A stretch of DNA of 64,000 nt from Lysobacter luteus (GTDB lineage Bacteria > Pseudomonadota > Gammaproteobacteria > Xanthomonadales > Xanthomonadaceae), in the NCBI RefSeq assembly GCF_907164845.1, contig NZ_OU015430.1:610001-674000 (forward strand), written 5' to 3'. Under the pieces are notes generated by a model that did no database searches, was not told the origin of the DNA, and saw only the letters and a list, made by a program, of their open reading frames with translations. A program made the translations under genes and the position numbers. Below, in pieces: positions 43,173-52,822 of the stretch. Numbering within the stretch: position 1 is the first letter of the stretch; every line of letters begins with the position of its first letter.

Positions 43173-44932
43173 ACGCCTCCGGGCTCGCTGCGGACCTGGC
43201 GGCGCTTCACTTTCTCCGCCCGGCGTGGCTGTGGGCGTTGCTCGCGCTGCCGCTGCTGGCGATGTGGTGGCGGTCGCGCAGGCGGCGGGCAAGCATCTGG
43301 CGCGAGGCGGTCGACCCGCACCTCCTGCAGGCGCTGCTGGGCAAGACCGGCGGCCGCGCCCAGAGCGCTCCCGCGCTCATCGCCGCACTGGGCTGGACCC
43401 TCGCGGTGGTGGCACTGGCCGGCCCCAGCTGGCGCCAGGTCGAGCAACCGCTGTGGCAGAGCGCCTCGCCGCTGGTGATTGCGCTGGACCTGTCCGGCAC
43501 CGTGATGGCCGCCGACGTGCCTCCCAGCCGGCTCGCCCAGGCGCGCGCCAAGGTGGCGACACTGCTGGCCGAACGCGATGGTGGCCAAGTCGGGCTGGTC
43601 GCGTTTGCCGACGACGCCTTCACCGTCGCGCCGCTTACGCCGGATGCCGCCAACGTCGCGCTGTTCCTCGATGCGCTGCATCCGGGCGTGATGCCGGTGG
43701 ACGGCCAGCGGCTGGATCGTGCGATTGCTTGGTCGACGGGTCTATTGCGCCAGGCCGGCTTCGACAGCGGAGACATCCTGGTGCTGACCGACGACGCAGA
43801 TGCGGCCGCGCGTGACGCGGCGGCCAACGCAGCGGCGCAGGGGTACCGCGTGTCGGCCCTCGGTGTGGGCAGCACCGCCGGTGCCCCCTACCGGCTTGCA
43901 AGCGGTGGGTTTGCCACGGTGCGGCTCGATCCCGGTTCGCTGCGGGAGTTGGCGGCCGCCGGTGGTGGCCGATACGCGACGATCACCAGCGACCGCGGCG
44001 ACCTGGATGCGCTCGGCGTACTCGAACCGCGCTCCGGCGATGGTACCCACCAGCCCGGGGAGCGCGGACGCAGCTGGCAGGACGGCGGGTTCTGGCTGTT
44101 GCCGCCGCTGATGCTGCTGGCGTTGCTCGCGTTCCGCCGCGGCGCGCCGGCGGTGATGCTGGTGCTGGTGCTGTGGTGGCCGGGACGGGTGGCGGCCAGC
44201 GACCTCTGGCAACGGCCCGACCAGCGTGCCTACCAGCAGATGCAGCAAGCCGCCGAGGCGTATCGGAACGGCGACTTCGACGACGCGGCCGAGCGTTACG
44301 CCCAGGTCGAGGGTGCGGACGCGGACTACAACCGTGGCAACGCACTCGCCAAGGCGGGCCATTACCCCCAGGCGATCGAGGCCTACGAGGAGGCGCTTCG
44401 CCAGGATCCCGGCATGGAGGACGCCATCGCCAACAAGCGAGCGGTCGAGGCGGCGATGAACCGGCAACCCCCGCAAGGCCCCCAGTCCGGCCAGCAGGAC
44501 GGGGACGACGACAGCCAGCAACCGGGTGACGGCCAGGGTTCGCCCGGTGCAGGCCAGCCGTCGGGCGCGGGCGGGGACAGCGACGCGGACGACGCGGCGC
44601 CCCCGCCCGAAGGCCGGCCCGACGACGCCGGTGCCGACAAACCGTCCGAACGCGACAGCGACACCCCGCCACCCGACGCCGAAGCCCAGTCGGCGGCCGA
44701 TGCGGCGCAGCGCGAACAGATGCGGAAGGCCCTGCAGGACGCCACGCAGCCATCGGCAGAAGAGGGTGAAACCCCCGCCGAGGCCACCGAGACCCCCGAA
44801 CAACGCGAGCGCCGCCTCGCCAATGAAGCCTGGTTGCGGCGCATTCCCGATGATCCCGGCGGGCTGCTGCGCGAGAAGTTCCGGCTCGAGCACCAGCGCC
44901 GGCAGATGCAACAAGGCTGGGAGCCCCGATGA
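43169..44932 (+). CDS. BatB/BatC-like VWA-TPR protein
   Basis: A 587-residue protein joining what are separate BatB and BatC genes in some bacteria: two N-terminal membrane helices, a VWA domain (ALDLSGTVMAADVPPSR near residue 105; the metal site has T in place of the last Ser), further helices near 305-345, TPR-like repeats (about 350-430: AEAYRNGDFDDAAERYAQVE, GNALAKAGHYPQAIEAYEEAL) and a disordered Gln/Gly/Asp/Pro tail. GGAGG lies before ATG 43169, which overlaps the BatA stop; MEARM at 43157 is an alternative start. Confidence 0.88.
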   Translation: MNASGLAADLAALHFLRPAWLWALLALPLLAMWWRSRRRRASIWREAVDPHLLQALLGKTGGRAQSAPALIAALGWTLAVVALAGPSWRQVEQPLWQSASPLVIALDLSGTVMAADVPPSRLAQARAKVATLLAERDGGQVGLVAFADDAFTVAPLTPDAANVALFLDALHPGVMPVDGQRLDRAIAWSTGLLRQAGFDSGDILVLTDDADAAARDAAANAAAQGYRVSALGVGSTAGAPYRLASGGFATVRLDPGSLRELAAAGGGRYATITSDRGDLDALGVLEPRSGDGTHQPGERGRSWQDGGFWLLPPLMLLALLAFRRGAPAVMLVLVLWWPGRVAASDLWQRPDQRAYQQMQQAAEAYRNGDFDDAAERYAQVEGADADYNRGNALAKAGHYPQAIEAYEEALRQDPGMEDAIANKRAVEAAMNRQPPQGPQSGQQDGDDDSQQPGDGQGSPGAGQPSGAGGDSDADDAAPPPEGRPDDAGADKPSERDSDTPPPDAEAQSAADAAQREQMRKALQDATQPSAEEGETPAEATETPEQRERRLANEAWLRRIPDDPGGLLREKFRLEHQRRQMQQGWEPR

Positions 44933-46626
44933 AGCACGCATCCATTCCTTCGGCACATCGATACCGCGCCTGGTTGCAGGCCCTGTCGTTGCTCCTGCTG
45001 TGCATGGCCGCCAGCAGCGTACTGGCGCAGACCCGCGCATGGCTGGACCGCGACCGCATCGCCCTGGGTGAAACGGTAACCCTCAACATCGAGACCGACG
45101 GTTCGGCCACGCCGGACTACACGCCGCTGCAGTCCGCCTTCCAGATCAGTGGCCGCAGCAGCAGTCGGCAGGTTTCGCTCGGCAGCGGCGGCATGCAGAC
45201 CCGCACCCTGCATGCGGTCGCCCTCAAGCCACGCAGCGACGGCGTCATCACCATCCCGGCGCTCACGGTCGGCACTGCCACCACCCCGCCGCTGTCGCTG
45301 GTGGTCACCCCTTCCAGCGCCGCCGTGCCGGCGCGCGCGGGCGACGACGTGTTCATGGAAAGCGAGGCCGACGACCGCGACCCGTACGTGCAGCAGGCGG
45401 TGGGCTGGGTGGTCAGGTTGTACTCGGCCGTGCCGCTGGTCTCCGGCCAGCTGGACCAGGCGCAGCCGGACGGCGCTTCGCTGCGGCAGGTGGGCGACGA
45501 CGCCCAGTACACCCGCGAGATCGACGGCCGGCGCTACACCGTGATCGAACGCCGCTACCTGTTGATCCCCGAACGCAGTGGGACCCTGCAGATCCCCGGT
45601 GCGGTGTTCGAGGGCCGCGGGACGGTCGGCTTCTTCGATGACTTCCTCGGGCGCAGCGGGGAGCTGAGCGCACGGGCGCAACCGCGGTTCCTGGAAGTGC
45701 GTCCGGTGCCTGACGACGCGGCGCAACCCTGGTTGCCGTTGCACGACCTGCAACTGCGCTACCAGTCCGTGCCACAGGACCTCACCGTGGGCAGCGCGGC
45801 CACGCTCACCATCGAGGCGGTGGCCGACGGCGCCAGCGCCGCGCAGATGCCCGAACTGCAGCTGCCGCCGATCGATGGCGTGCAGGTCTTCGCCGAGCCC
45901 GTCCAGGCCGACGAGCGCTTCGTCGAGGGCCGGCCACGGGTCACCCTGACGCGGCGGTTCTCGCTGGTGCCTACGCGCGGCGGCGCCGTCACGATGGCCG
46001 GGTTCGGCATGGAATGGTGGGACGTCAATGCCGGCAAGGCACGGACCACGCGGCTGCCGGCGCTCGACTGGGAGGTGTCGGGTAGCGCGCCGGCGTCCAC
46101 GATGCCGCCTTCGTCTGCGCCGGTGGCATCGGGCGGAGACCCGGTTGCGGCCACGGGCACGCCGCTTTCGACCGCCCGCGCCAATCTGCGCGAGCACCGC
46201 GCCTGGGTGCTGGCCGCGCTGGTGTTCGCCGCGCTGTGGTTGTTCACCCTGGTCTGGGCCGTGCAGCGGTCGCCGGCAGCACGGTCCACAGCAGCGACGC
46301 CGACACCCGCGCAGCCTCCCACCTCTACACGCCCCGATCTGAAAGCACTGCGCCAGGCACTCGACACGGGTGATTTCGCTGACGTCGCCGATCGGCTGCG
46401 TGGGCTCGCCCGCCCGCCAGCACGCGACGTGGCGCAGGTGCTGGAACGGCTCGCCGACCCCGCCCAACGCGAAGCGGTGGAGGCGATGGAGCGCGCGCGC
46501 TGGGCCGGGGGCGACGGCGTTGCGGCCCGCGCGCAACTGCGCGAGGCGTTCGCCCGGGGACCGCGCTGGCACCAAGCCCCGCCGCGGGAAACCGGTCCGC
46601 TGCCGCCGCTGTACCCACCGGACTGA
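44929..46626 (+). CDS. BatD-like oxygen tolerance protein
   Basis: A 565-residue exported membrane protein. It has a signal peptide ending near ASSVLAQ (about residue 34), a large beta-rich periplasmic region with AWLDRDRIALGETVTLNIE and VLKPRSDG-like segments, and one transmembrane helix (about 424-444) followed by a short cytoplasmic helical end. This is the BatD layout. Its ATG overlaps the stop of the VWA-TPR gene. Last gene of the moxR operon. Confidence 0.88.
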   Translation: MKHASIPSAHRYRAWLQALSLLLLCMAASSVLAQTRAWLDRDRIALGETVTLNIETDGSATPDYTPLQSAFQISGRSSSRQVSLGSGGMQTRTLHAVALKPRSDGVITIPALTVGTATTPPLSLVVTPSSAAVPARAGDDVFMESEADDRDPYVQQAVGWVVRLYSAVPLVSGQLDQAQPDGASLRQVGDDAQYTREIDGRRYTVIERRYLLIPERSGTLQIPGAVFEGRGTVGFFDDFLGRSGELSARAQPRFLEVRPVPDDAAQPWLPLHDLQLRYQSVPQDLTVGSAATLTIEAVADGASAAQMPELQLPPIDGVQVFAEPVQADERFVEGRPRVTLTRRFSLVPTRGGAVTMAGFGMEWWDVNAGKARTTRLPALDWEVSGSAPASTMPPSSAPVASGGDPVAATGTPLSTARANLREHRAWVLAALVFAALWLFTLVWAVQRSPAARSTAATPTPAQPPTSTRPDLKALRQALDTGDFADVADRLRGLARPPARDVAQVLERLADPAQREAVEAMERARWAGGDGVAARAQLREAFARGPRWHQAPPRETGPLPPLYPPD

Positions 46627-46724
46627 GCCGGCGCCTGTTCATCCTGCGGCGGTCGGCCGGAGGGCCCGAACCGTCGATTCGGGTTTGTTAAGCTCGCCCG
46701 ATTGTCGAGGGGAGCAGCAGATCC

Positions 46725-48044
46725 ATGACCGAACCCAACACCGGCGCAACCGCGGCCGAACGCAAGATGCCGCTGCACTGGAAGATGGCGATCGGTTTCG
46801 GCGCCGGCCTGCTGGTCGGGCTCATCGCCCATTACGTGTCCGGCCCCGACGCAACCTGGGTGCAATGGCTGACCAGCTACGTGACCCAGCCGGCCGGCAC
46901 GCTGTTCCTGCGGCTGATCTTCATGCTTGTCATCCCGCTGTTGTTCTCGGCGCTGGTGGTCGGCATCGCCGAGATGGGCGACGTCCGGTCGCTCGGAAGG
47001 GTGGGGTGGCGCACGCTGGCCTACACCGTGATCGTCTCGGGCATCGCGGTGGTGATCGGGCTGCTGCTGGTCAACTGGCTGGAGCCGGGCGTCGGGGTCG
47101 ACCGCGCCGCGGCCGCGCAGATGCTGGCCGAAGGTTCCGACCGCGCCGCCGCGATCGTCGGTTCCAGCGCGAACCAGCCGCAGGGCATCAACATGCTGCT
47201 GTCGATCGTGCCCGACAACGTCGTCGCCGCCGCCGCCGACAACGCGATCCTCGCGGTGATGTTCTTCGCGCTGATGATCGGCATCGGCCTGGTGATGACC
47301 AGCAGTCCGGCGGCCGACACCCTGCAGCGCGGCATCGAGGGCCTGTTTGAGGTCTCGATGACCCTGATCGGGCTGGTCATCCGGCTCGCCCCGTACGCCG
47401 TGTTCTGCTTCATGTTCAACCTGGCCGCGCTGTTTGGCTGGGACCTGCTCGCGCGGCTCGGGGCGTACGTCGGCGTGGTGGTGCTGGCACTGGCCATCCA
47501 CATGTTCGTGGTCTATTCGGCGGCGTTGAAGTTCGCCGGCGGCTACTCGCCGCTGAAGTTCTTCAAGGGCGTGCAGGAAGCCATGGTGATGGCGTTCTCC
47601 ACCGCCTCTTCCAATGCGACCCTGCCAACCGCGCTGCGCGTGGCCGACGAGCAGCTTGGCCTGCCACGCAAGGTCTCGCGGTTCGTGCTGACCGTCGGCG
47701 CCACGGCCAACCAGAACGGCACCGCGCTGTTCGAGGGCGTGACCGTGCTGTTCCTGGCGCAATTCTTCGGGGTCGACCTGAGCCTGGGCCAGCAGGTGAC
47801 CGTGATGTTCGTCTGCATCCTCGGCGGCATCGGCACCGCCGGCGTGCCGGCCGGCTCGCTGCCGGTGGTGGCGCTGATCTGCGGGATGGTCGGGGTGCCG
47901 CCGGAAGGCATCGGCCTGATCCTGGGTGTCGACCGGTTCCTCGACATGTGCCGCACGACGCTCAACGTGACCGGCGACCTGGCCGCCGCGGCGGTGGTGT
48001 CGCGCGGCGAGATCGATCCGCCGGCGGAGCTGCTGGCCGATTGA
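46725..48044 (+). CDS. Dicarboxylate/amino acid:cation symporter (SDF family)
   Basis: Inner-membrane sodium- or proton-coupled transporter for glutamate, aspartate or C4-dicarboxylates. The 439-residue protein has the SDF signatures: the serine-rich hairpin [11 protein letters not shown] near residue 287, [14 protein letters not shown] near 325 (NMDGT-type ion site, here NQNGT), [14 protein letters not shown] hairpin 2 and [16 protein letters not shown] near 404. Substrate cannot be fixed from sequence. The 98-base upstream gap holds no strong terminator. Confidence 0.92.
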   Translation: MTEPNTGATAAERKMPLHWKMAIGFGAGLLVGLIAHYVSGPDATWVQWLTSYVTQPAGTLFLRLIFMLVIPLLFSALVVGIAEMGDVRSLGRVGWRTLAYTVIVSGIAVVIGLLLVNWLEPGVGVDRAAAAQMLAEGSDRAAAIVGSSANQPQGINMLLSIVPDNVVAAAADNAILAVMFFALMIGIGLVMTSSPAADTLQRGIEGLFEVSMTLIGLVIRLAPYAVFCFMFNLAALFGWDLLARLGAYVGVVVLALAIHMFVVYSAALKFAGGYSPLKFFKGVQEAMVMAFSTASSNATLPTALRVADEQLGLPRKVSRFVLTVGATANQNGTALFEGVTVLFLAQFFGVDLSLGQQVTVMFVCILGGIGTAGVPAGSLPVVALICGMVGVPPEGIGLILGVDRFLDMCRTTLNVTGDLAAAAVVSRGEIDPPAELLAD

Positions 48045-48193
48045 CGCTGCCGTGGTCCCGATGCCGTGGCCGGTTCGCCCCGCCGGGGGCGGGGCGGCGC
48101 GACACGGCCGGCGGGGGGTGGGACAATAGCGGGCTCCAGGCCGCCGCCGCTCCAGGTGCGCCCGCCGTCCACTACCCCGAGCCCCGACCACCC

Positions 48194-50200
48194 ATGCCGA
48201 CGCCGACCCGCCGCGACCTCGCCAACGCCATCCGCTTCCTCGCCATCGATGCGGTGCAGGCGGCCAACTCCGGCCACCCGGGCATGCCGATGGGCATGGC
48301 CGACATCGCCGAGGTGCTCTGGAACGACTACCTGAGCCACAACCCGGCCAACCCGACCTGGTTCAACCGCGACCGCTTCGTGCTGTCCAACGGCCACGGC
48401 TCGATGCTGCAGTACGCGCTGTTGCACCTGGCCGGCTACGACCTGTCGATCGACGACCTGAAGAACTTCCGCCAGCTGGAGTCGAGGACTCCGGGCCACC
48501 CGGAGAACTTCATGACTCCCGGCGTGGAGACCACCACCGGCCCGCTCGGCCAGGGCTTCGCCAATGCGGTCGGCATGGCGCTTGCCGAAAAGCTGCTGGC
48601 GCAACGCTTCAACCGTCACGAACACGAAGTCGTCGACCACCGCACTTGGGTGTTCATGGGCGACGGCTGCCTGATGGAAGGCATCAGCCACGAAGCCGCC
48701 TCGCTGGCCGGCACCTGGGGGCTGAACAAGCTGGTCGCGTTCTGGGACGACAACCACATCAGCATCGACGGCGACACCGCCGGCTGGTTCACCGACGACA
48801 CCCCCGCGCGCTTCGAGGCCTATGGCTGGAACGTGGTGCGCGGCGTCGATGGCCATGATGCCGATTCGATCAAGGCCGCGATCGAGCAGGCGCTGGCCTG
48901 CACCGACCGGCCGACCCTGGTCTGCTGCCGCACCACCATCGGCTATGGGTCGCCGAACAAGGCCGGCAAGGAATCCAGCCACGGCGCCCCACTGGGCCTG
49001 GAGGAAATCGCCGCCTGCCGCACCGGCCTGTGCTGGGAGCATGAACCGTTCCAGATCCCGCAGGCCATCTACGACGGCTGGCGCGTGGGCGATGTCGGCA
49101 AGGTCCGCGAAGACGAGTGGAACCGCGCGTTCGACAGATACGCCGCCCGTTTCCCGGAGCTGGCGGCCGAACTGACCCGTCGCAGCCACGCCGAACTGCC
49201 GGATGGCTTCGTCGCCGCGGCTGACGCCTACATCGCCAAGCTGCAGGCCGACGGCCCGGTAGTGGCCTCGCGCAAGGCGTCGCAGATGGCGATCGAGGCG
49301 TTCGCGCCGCTGCTGCCCGAGCTGGTGGGCGGCTCGGCCGACCTGGCCCACTCCAACCTGACCCTGTGGAAGGGCAGCAAGTCGGTCAACAGCACCGACC
49401 CGGACGCCAACTACGTCTATTACGGCGTGCGCGAATTCGCGATGACCGCGATCAGCAACGGCCTGAACCTGCATGGCGGGTTCATCCCGTACGACGCGAC
49501 CTTCCTGGTCTTCAGTGATTACGCGCGCAACGCGGTGCGCATGAGCGCGCTGATGGGCGCGCATGCGATCCACGTCTACACCCACGACTCGATCGGCCTC
49601 GGCGAGGACGGCCCGACCCACCAGCCGATCGAGCACCTGGCGAGCCTGCGCTACATCCCGCACAACGACGTCTGGCGCCCGTGCGACGCGGTCGAGTCGG
49701 CGGTGTCGTGGCGTGCCGCGATCCAGCGCAAGGACGGCCCGAGCTGCCTGGTGTTCTCGCGCCAGAACCTGGACCACCAGCCGCGCAGCGAGCAGCAGGT
49801 CGCCGACATCGCGCGCGGTGGTTACGTGTTGAAGGACTCGGCCGGTGCGCCGGAGACCATCCTGATCGCGACCGGCTCGGAAGTCGGCCTGGCGATGCAG
49901 GCCGCCGCGCAACTGGGCGACGGCGTGCGCGTGGTGTCGATGCCATCAACGGACGTGTTCGACCGCCAGGACGCGGCCTACCGCGAGTCGGTGCTGCCTA
50001 GGGCGTGCCGCCGCCGCGTCGCGATCGAGGCTGGCGTGTCCGGCTTCTGGGGCAAGTACGTGGGGCTGGATGGTGCGGTGATCGGGATCGACGGCTTTGG
50101 CGCGAGTGCGCCGGCCAGCCAGCTCTTCCCGCACTTCGGTTTCACCGTCGAGGCGGTGGTCGAGGCGGCGCGCGCACTCGGCCAGGCAAGCGCCGGTTGA
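48194..50200 (+). CDS. tkt: Transketolase
   Basis: Thiamine-diphosphate enzyme moving two-carbon units in the pentose phosphate pathway. The 668-residue protein is full length: [16 protein letters not shown] near residue 16, [12 protein letters not shown] near 115, the ThDP motif [18 protein letters not shown]...[10 protein letters not shown] near 156-190, and [16 protein letters not shown] near 471. The stop abuts the convergent EAL gene. A GC hairpin without T-run (48076-48096) and GACAAT at 48122-48127, a possible -10, lie in the leader. Confidence 0.96.
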   Translation: MPTPTRRDLANAIRFLAIDAVQAANSGHPGMPMGMADIAEVLWNDYLSHNPANPTWFNRDRFVLSNGHGSMLQYALLHLAGYDLSIDDLKNFRQLESRTPGHPENFMTPGVETTTGPLGQGFANAVGMALAEKLLAQRFNRHEHEVVDHRTWVFMGDGCLMEGISHEAASLAGTWGLNKLVAFWDDNHISIDGDTAGWFTDDTPARFEAYGWNVVRGVDGHDADSIKAAIEQALACTDRPTLVCCRTTIGYGSPNKAGKESSHGAPLGLEEIAACRTGLCWEHEPFQIPQAIYDGWRVGDVGKVREDEWNRAFDRYAARFPELAAELTRRSHAELPDGFVAAADAYIAKLQADGPVVASRKASQMAIEAFAPLLPELVGGSADLAHSNLTLWKGSKSVNSTDPDANYVYYGVREFAMTAISNGLNLHGGFIPYDATFLVFSDYARNAVRMSALMGAHAIHVYTHDSIGLGEDGPTHQPIEHLASLRYIPHNDVWRPCDAVESAVSWRAAIQRKDGPSCLVFSRQNLDHQPRSEQQVADIARGGYVLKDSAGAPETILIATGSEVGLAMQAAAQLGDGVRVVSMPSTDVFDRQDAAYRESVLPRACRRRVAIEAGVSGFWGKYVGLDGAVIGIDGFGASAPASQLFPHFGFTVEAVVEAARALGQASAG

Positions 50201-51442
50201 TCAGGCAACCTGCCGGTCCAGCGTGCTGATGAAGTCGCTGGCCGGCTGCGGCTTCTGGATGAAGTAGCCCTGCGCGCGGTCGCAGCCCATGCGGGTGAGC
50301 AGCTCCAGCGTGGGCTCGTCTTCGACGCCTTCGGCAAGCACGCCCATTCGTAGGTGGTGGCCAAGGTCGATGATCGACTGCACCAGTTGTTGCGAGCGCG
50401 GGTCGCGCTGCAGGTCGGTGACGAATGCCCGGTCGATTTTCAGCTCGGTCGCGGGGAACTGCTTCAGGTACGCCAGCGAGGAATACCCCGAGCCGAAGTC
50501 GTCGATCGAGATGTGGAAGCCTTCCCAGCGGAGCCGTTCCAGCAACCGCAGGCTCAACGCGGGGTCTTCCATGAGCGCGGTTTCGGTGACCTCCAGCGTG
50601 ACCGCCTGTGGCGGGACGCCCCAGATCTCGAGCGACGACATGATCTGCGGGACGATGTCGCGCTGGCCGAACACGCGCGGCGACAGGTTGAGCGACAGGC
50701 CCAGGTCGGGTGCGTGGCGGCGGGCCTGGGCGATGTGGCGCAGGCTCGAGTGCAGGCTCCACCGGGTGAGCTCGGTGATGAGCCCGGTGTCCTCAGCCAG
50801 AGGGATGAACTCGCAGGGCGGTATCGCCCCGCGCTCGGGGTCGTGCCAGCGGGCGAGTGATTCGGCGCCGAACAGCGTGCCGCTGTCCAGTTGAAGGATC
50901 GGTTGGAGGTGGACTTCGAGCCGGTTGCCGGTGATCGCGTCGCGCAGCAGCTCGTACGGGATCAGGGCGGTGTCGGTGCCGTCGGCGTACATCGCGCAGC
51001 GCTCCTGTCCGCGCAGCGCGACACCGTGGGCGATTTCGGCCCGGCGCAGCAAGGTTTCGGCATCGTCGCCATGGTCGGGTGCGACGCTGACGCCGATGGT
51101 CGTCGACGCCGGCATCTCGCGCTGGCCGAGCCGGACCGGCGACTGGAAGATCCGCAGCACCCGGTTGCCGGCAAGCAGCGCGTGGTTGCGATCGCGCAGG
51201 CGCGGCAGCAACACCGCGAACTCGCCGCCGTCGATCTGGTGGAGCTCGTCGCCGGGACGCAGCACCTCGCCGATCAGTTCGCGGACCGCGGCCGCCATGC
51301 GTTCGCTGGCGGCAAACCCGTGGGCAATCCGGAACTCGCGCAGGCGCTGCAGCCGCACCAGCATCACGCCGAGTGGGCCATCGTCCGCGCGGCGCTCCGC
51401 CAACAGTTGACCCAGTCGAGCGAGCAGGTCTTCCCGCGTCAC
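50201..51442 (-). CDS. EAL phosphodiesterase with degenerate GGDEF
   Basis: A 413-residue cytoplasmic protein predicted to degrade cyclic-di-GMP. The N-terminal GGDEF-like domain has DGGEF instead of GGDEF near residue 70, so cyclase activity is unlikely. The EAL domain (about 175-405) keeps the catalytic residues: AESLARW near 195 (EAL-type Glu), LNLSP, LEVTET, DDFGSG, LKIDR, LAEGVE and AQGYF. GTG 51442 overlaps the stop of the HD-GYP gene (GTGA), so the two are coupled. Confidence 0.9.
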   Translation of the reverse strand: MTREDLLARLGQLLAERRADDGPLGVMLVRLQRLREFRIAHGFAASERMAAAVRELIGEVLRPGDELHQIDGGEFAVLLPRLRDRNHALLAGNRVLRIFQSPVRLGQREMPASTTIGVSVAPDHGDDAETLLRRAEIAHGVALRGQERCAMYADGTDTALIPYELLRDAITGNRLEVHLQPILQLDSGTLFGAESLARWHDPERGAIPPCEFIPLAEDTGLITELTRWSLHSSLRHIAQARRHAPDLGLSLNLSPRVFGQRDIVPQIMSSLEIWGVPPQAVTLEVTETALMEDPALSLRLLERLRWEGFHISIDDFGSGYSSLAYLKQFPATELKIDRAFVTDLQRDPRSQQLVQSIIDLGHHLRMGVLAEGVEDEPTLELLTRMGCDRAQGYFIQKPQPASDFISTLDRQVA

Positions 51443-52665
51443 AGGAACAGCTCGGCCGGGTCGAGCCCGTGCGCGCCGACCGGCAGCGGGCGGGTGATGT
51501 TGACCTGCTGGGAGATCGGGATGCCCTCGGTCTGCCGCATCAGGTCCAGTGGGCTGAACTCGTCGCGCAGGCGCTTGTCCGCGTCGGTCAGCAGCATCAC
51601 CCGCGGCCGCAGGCGACGGCTCGGGTTCTGGGTCATCACCACGGCGACCTCGCCGGTGCTGAGTTCCACCAGCGAACCGGTCGGGTAGACGCCGAGGCAG
51701 CCGGTGAACTGTTCGACCAGCTCTCCCTGGTACAGCCGGTCGCGTTCACGGTACAGCTCCTGCAGCGCCTGGTGCCGCGCCAGCGGCGCGGCGTGCGGAC
51801 GCACGCTGGTCATCGCGTCGAAGCTGTCGATGATCGCCGCCATCCGGCCCGACAACGGGATCTGGTGGCCGACCAGCCGCCGCGGGTAGCCCGACCCGTT
51901 CCAGCGCTCATGGTGCGTCCGGATCATTTCCCGGACCTCGGCGGAATGGTCGTCGCCGCTCTCGTCGAGAATCCGGCTGGCGAGCTCGACATGGGTCCGG
52001 ACCTCGCCCATCGCCCGGGCATCCATCGGCCCGTCGTGCGACAGCAGCGCGTCCGGCAGCTTTGCCTTGCCGACGTCGAGCAGCAGTCCGCCACTGGCGA
52101 GATCGACCAGCAGCGACTCGGGCAGGCCGAGGTGGCGACCGAACGCCGCGGCAAGCGCGCAGCAGTTGATCGCATGGCTGTAGGCGTAGCGACTGTGCTG
52201 TTGCAGGGTGTTCACCCAGAACAGGGTGTCAGCATTGCGCAGCACGCTCCGCACGATCGGCTCGGCGGCCGCCCGGACGTCGGCGACGGCCAACTTCTGG
52301 CCGGCTTCCACGTCTTCCAGGATGCGGGCGGCCAGCCGGGTGGCGGTGGCGTGCGCCTCACGCGCACCGGGAAGCTCGGCGTCGAAGTCGACCTGGTCCG
52401 TGTAGCGCTTGCCACCGAGCAGCTCGTCGCCGGCGAGTTTCGGCGGTGGGCGCCGCGAGACCTGCGCATCCGGCGGTGCCAGGCCGCGCTCCACGTCGAT
52501 CCACACCGTGCCGCAGTGCGCGCGCAGCCAGGCGACCTGGTCGTGCGCCTCCACCAGGAACCCCTGTAGCGGAAAGGGCGCCTCCACCCACGGCCGGTCG
52601 AGCCGGCAGACGTACATGCCGGCCTGGACCTGGTCGGGACTGATTTTCAGCTCCTGCAACTTCAT
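51439..52665 (-). CDS. DUF3391 / HD-GYP protein with altered HD motif
   Basis: A 408-residue cytoplasmic protein. The N-terminal DUF3391 (about 1-130: VQAGMYVCRLDRPWVEAPFPLQGF) precedes an HD-GYP domain (about 145-330). HD-GYP proteins hydrolyse cyclic-di-GMP through a metal centre. Here HDxGK is replaced by LDVGK near residue 197, losing the His ligand, while HHERWNGSGYP near 265 and the other histidines remain. Activity is therefore uncertain. ATG 52665 was chosen at the DUF3391 start. The 157-base upstream gap has no clear promoter. Confidence 0.88.
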   Translation of the reverse strand: MKLQELKISPDQVQAGMYVCRLDRPWVEAPFPLQGFLVEAHDQVAWLRAHCGTVWIDVERGLAPPDAQVSRRPPPKLAGDELLGGKRYTDQVDFDAELPGAREAHATATRLAARILEDVEAGQKLAVADVRAAAEPIVRSVLRNADTLFWVNTLQQHSRYAYSHAINCCALAAAFGRHLGLPESLLVDLASGGLLLDVGKAKLPDALLSHDGPMDARAMGEVRTHVELASRILDESGDDHSAEVREMIRTHHERWNGSGYPRRLVGHQIPLSGRMAAIIDSFDAMTSVRPHAAPLARHQALQELYRERDRLYQGELVEQFTGCLGVYPTGSLVELSTGEVAVVMTQNPSRRLRPRVMLLTDADKRLRDEFSPLDLMRQTEGIPISQQVNITRPLPVGAHGLDPAELFL

Positions 52666-52822
52666 GGGCGGATGGGATCTGTAAATGGTCGCGGCATGGC
52701 CGATCGCGGCCTTGCCGGTATGTCGACATTCGATAGCATGTCTACGCGGGCCGGTGCTACGCCCGGACGTTGGCCGACAGCTGATCGCCTTGCGCGGCAT
52801 GGCCGCGTGATGAAGCGCGCCG

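Noticed and set aside
48076-48096. Terminator after the symporter gene
   Set aside because: The stem is strong but no T-run follows and it lies close to the tkt start; left as a note in the tkt entry.
45759-48191. Minus-strand frame of 810 codons
   Set aside because: His/Gln/Arg/Asp-rich antisense of batD and the SDF symporter gene; no motif.
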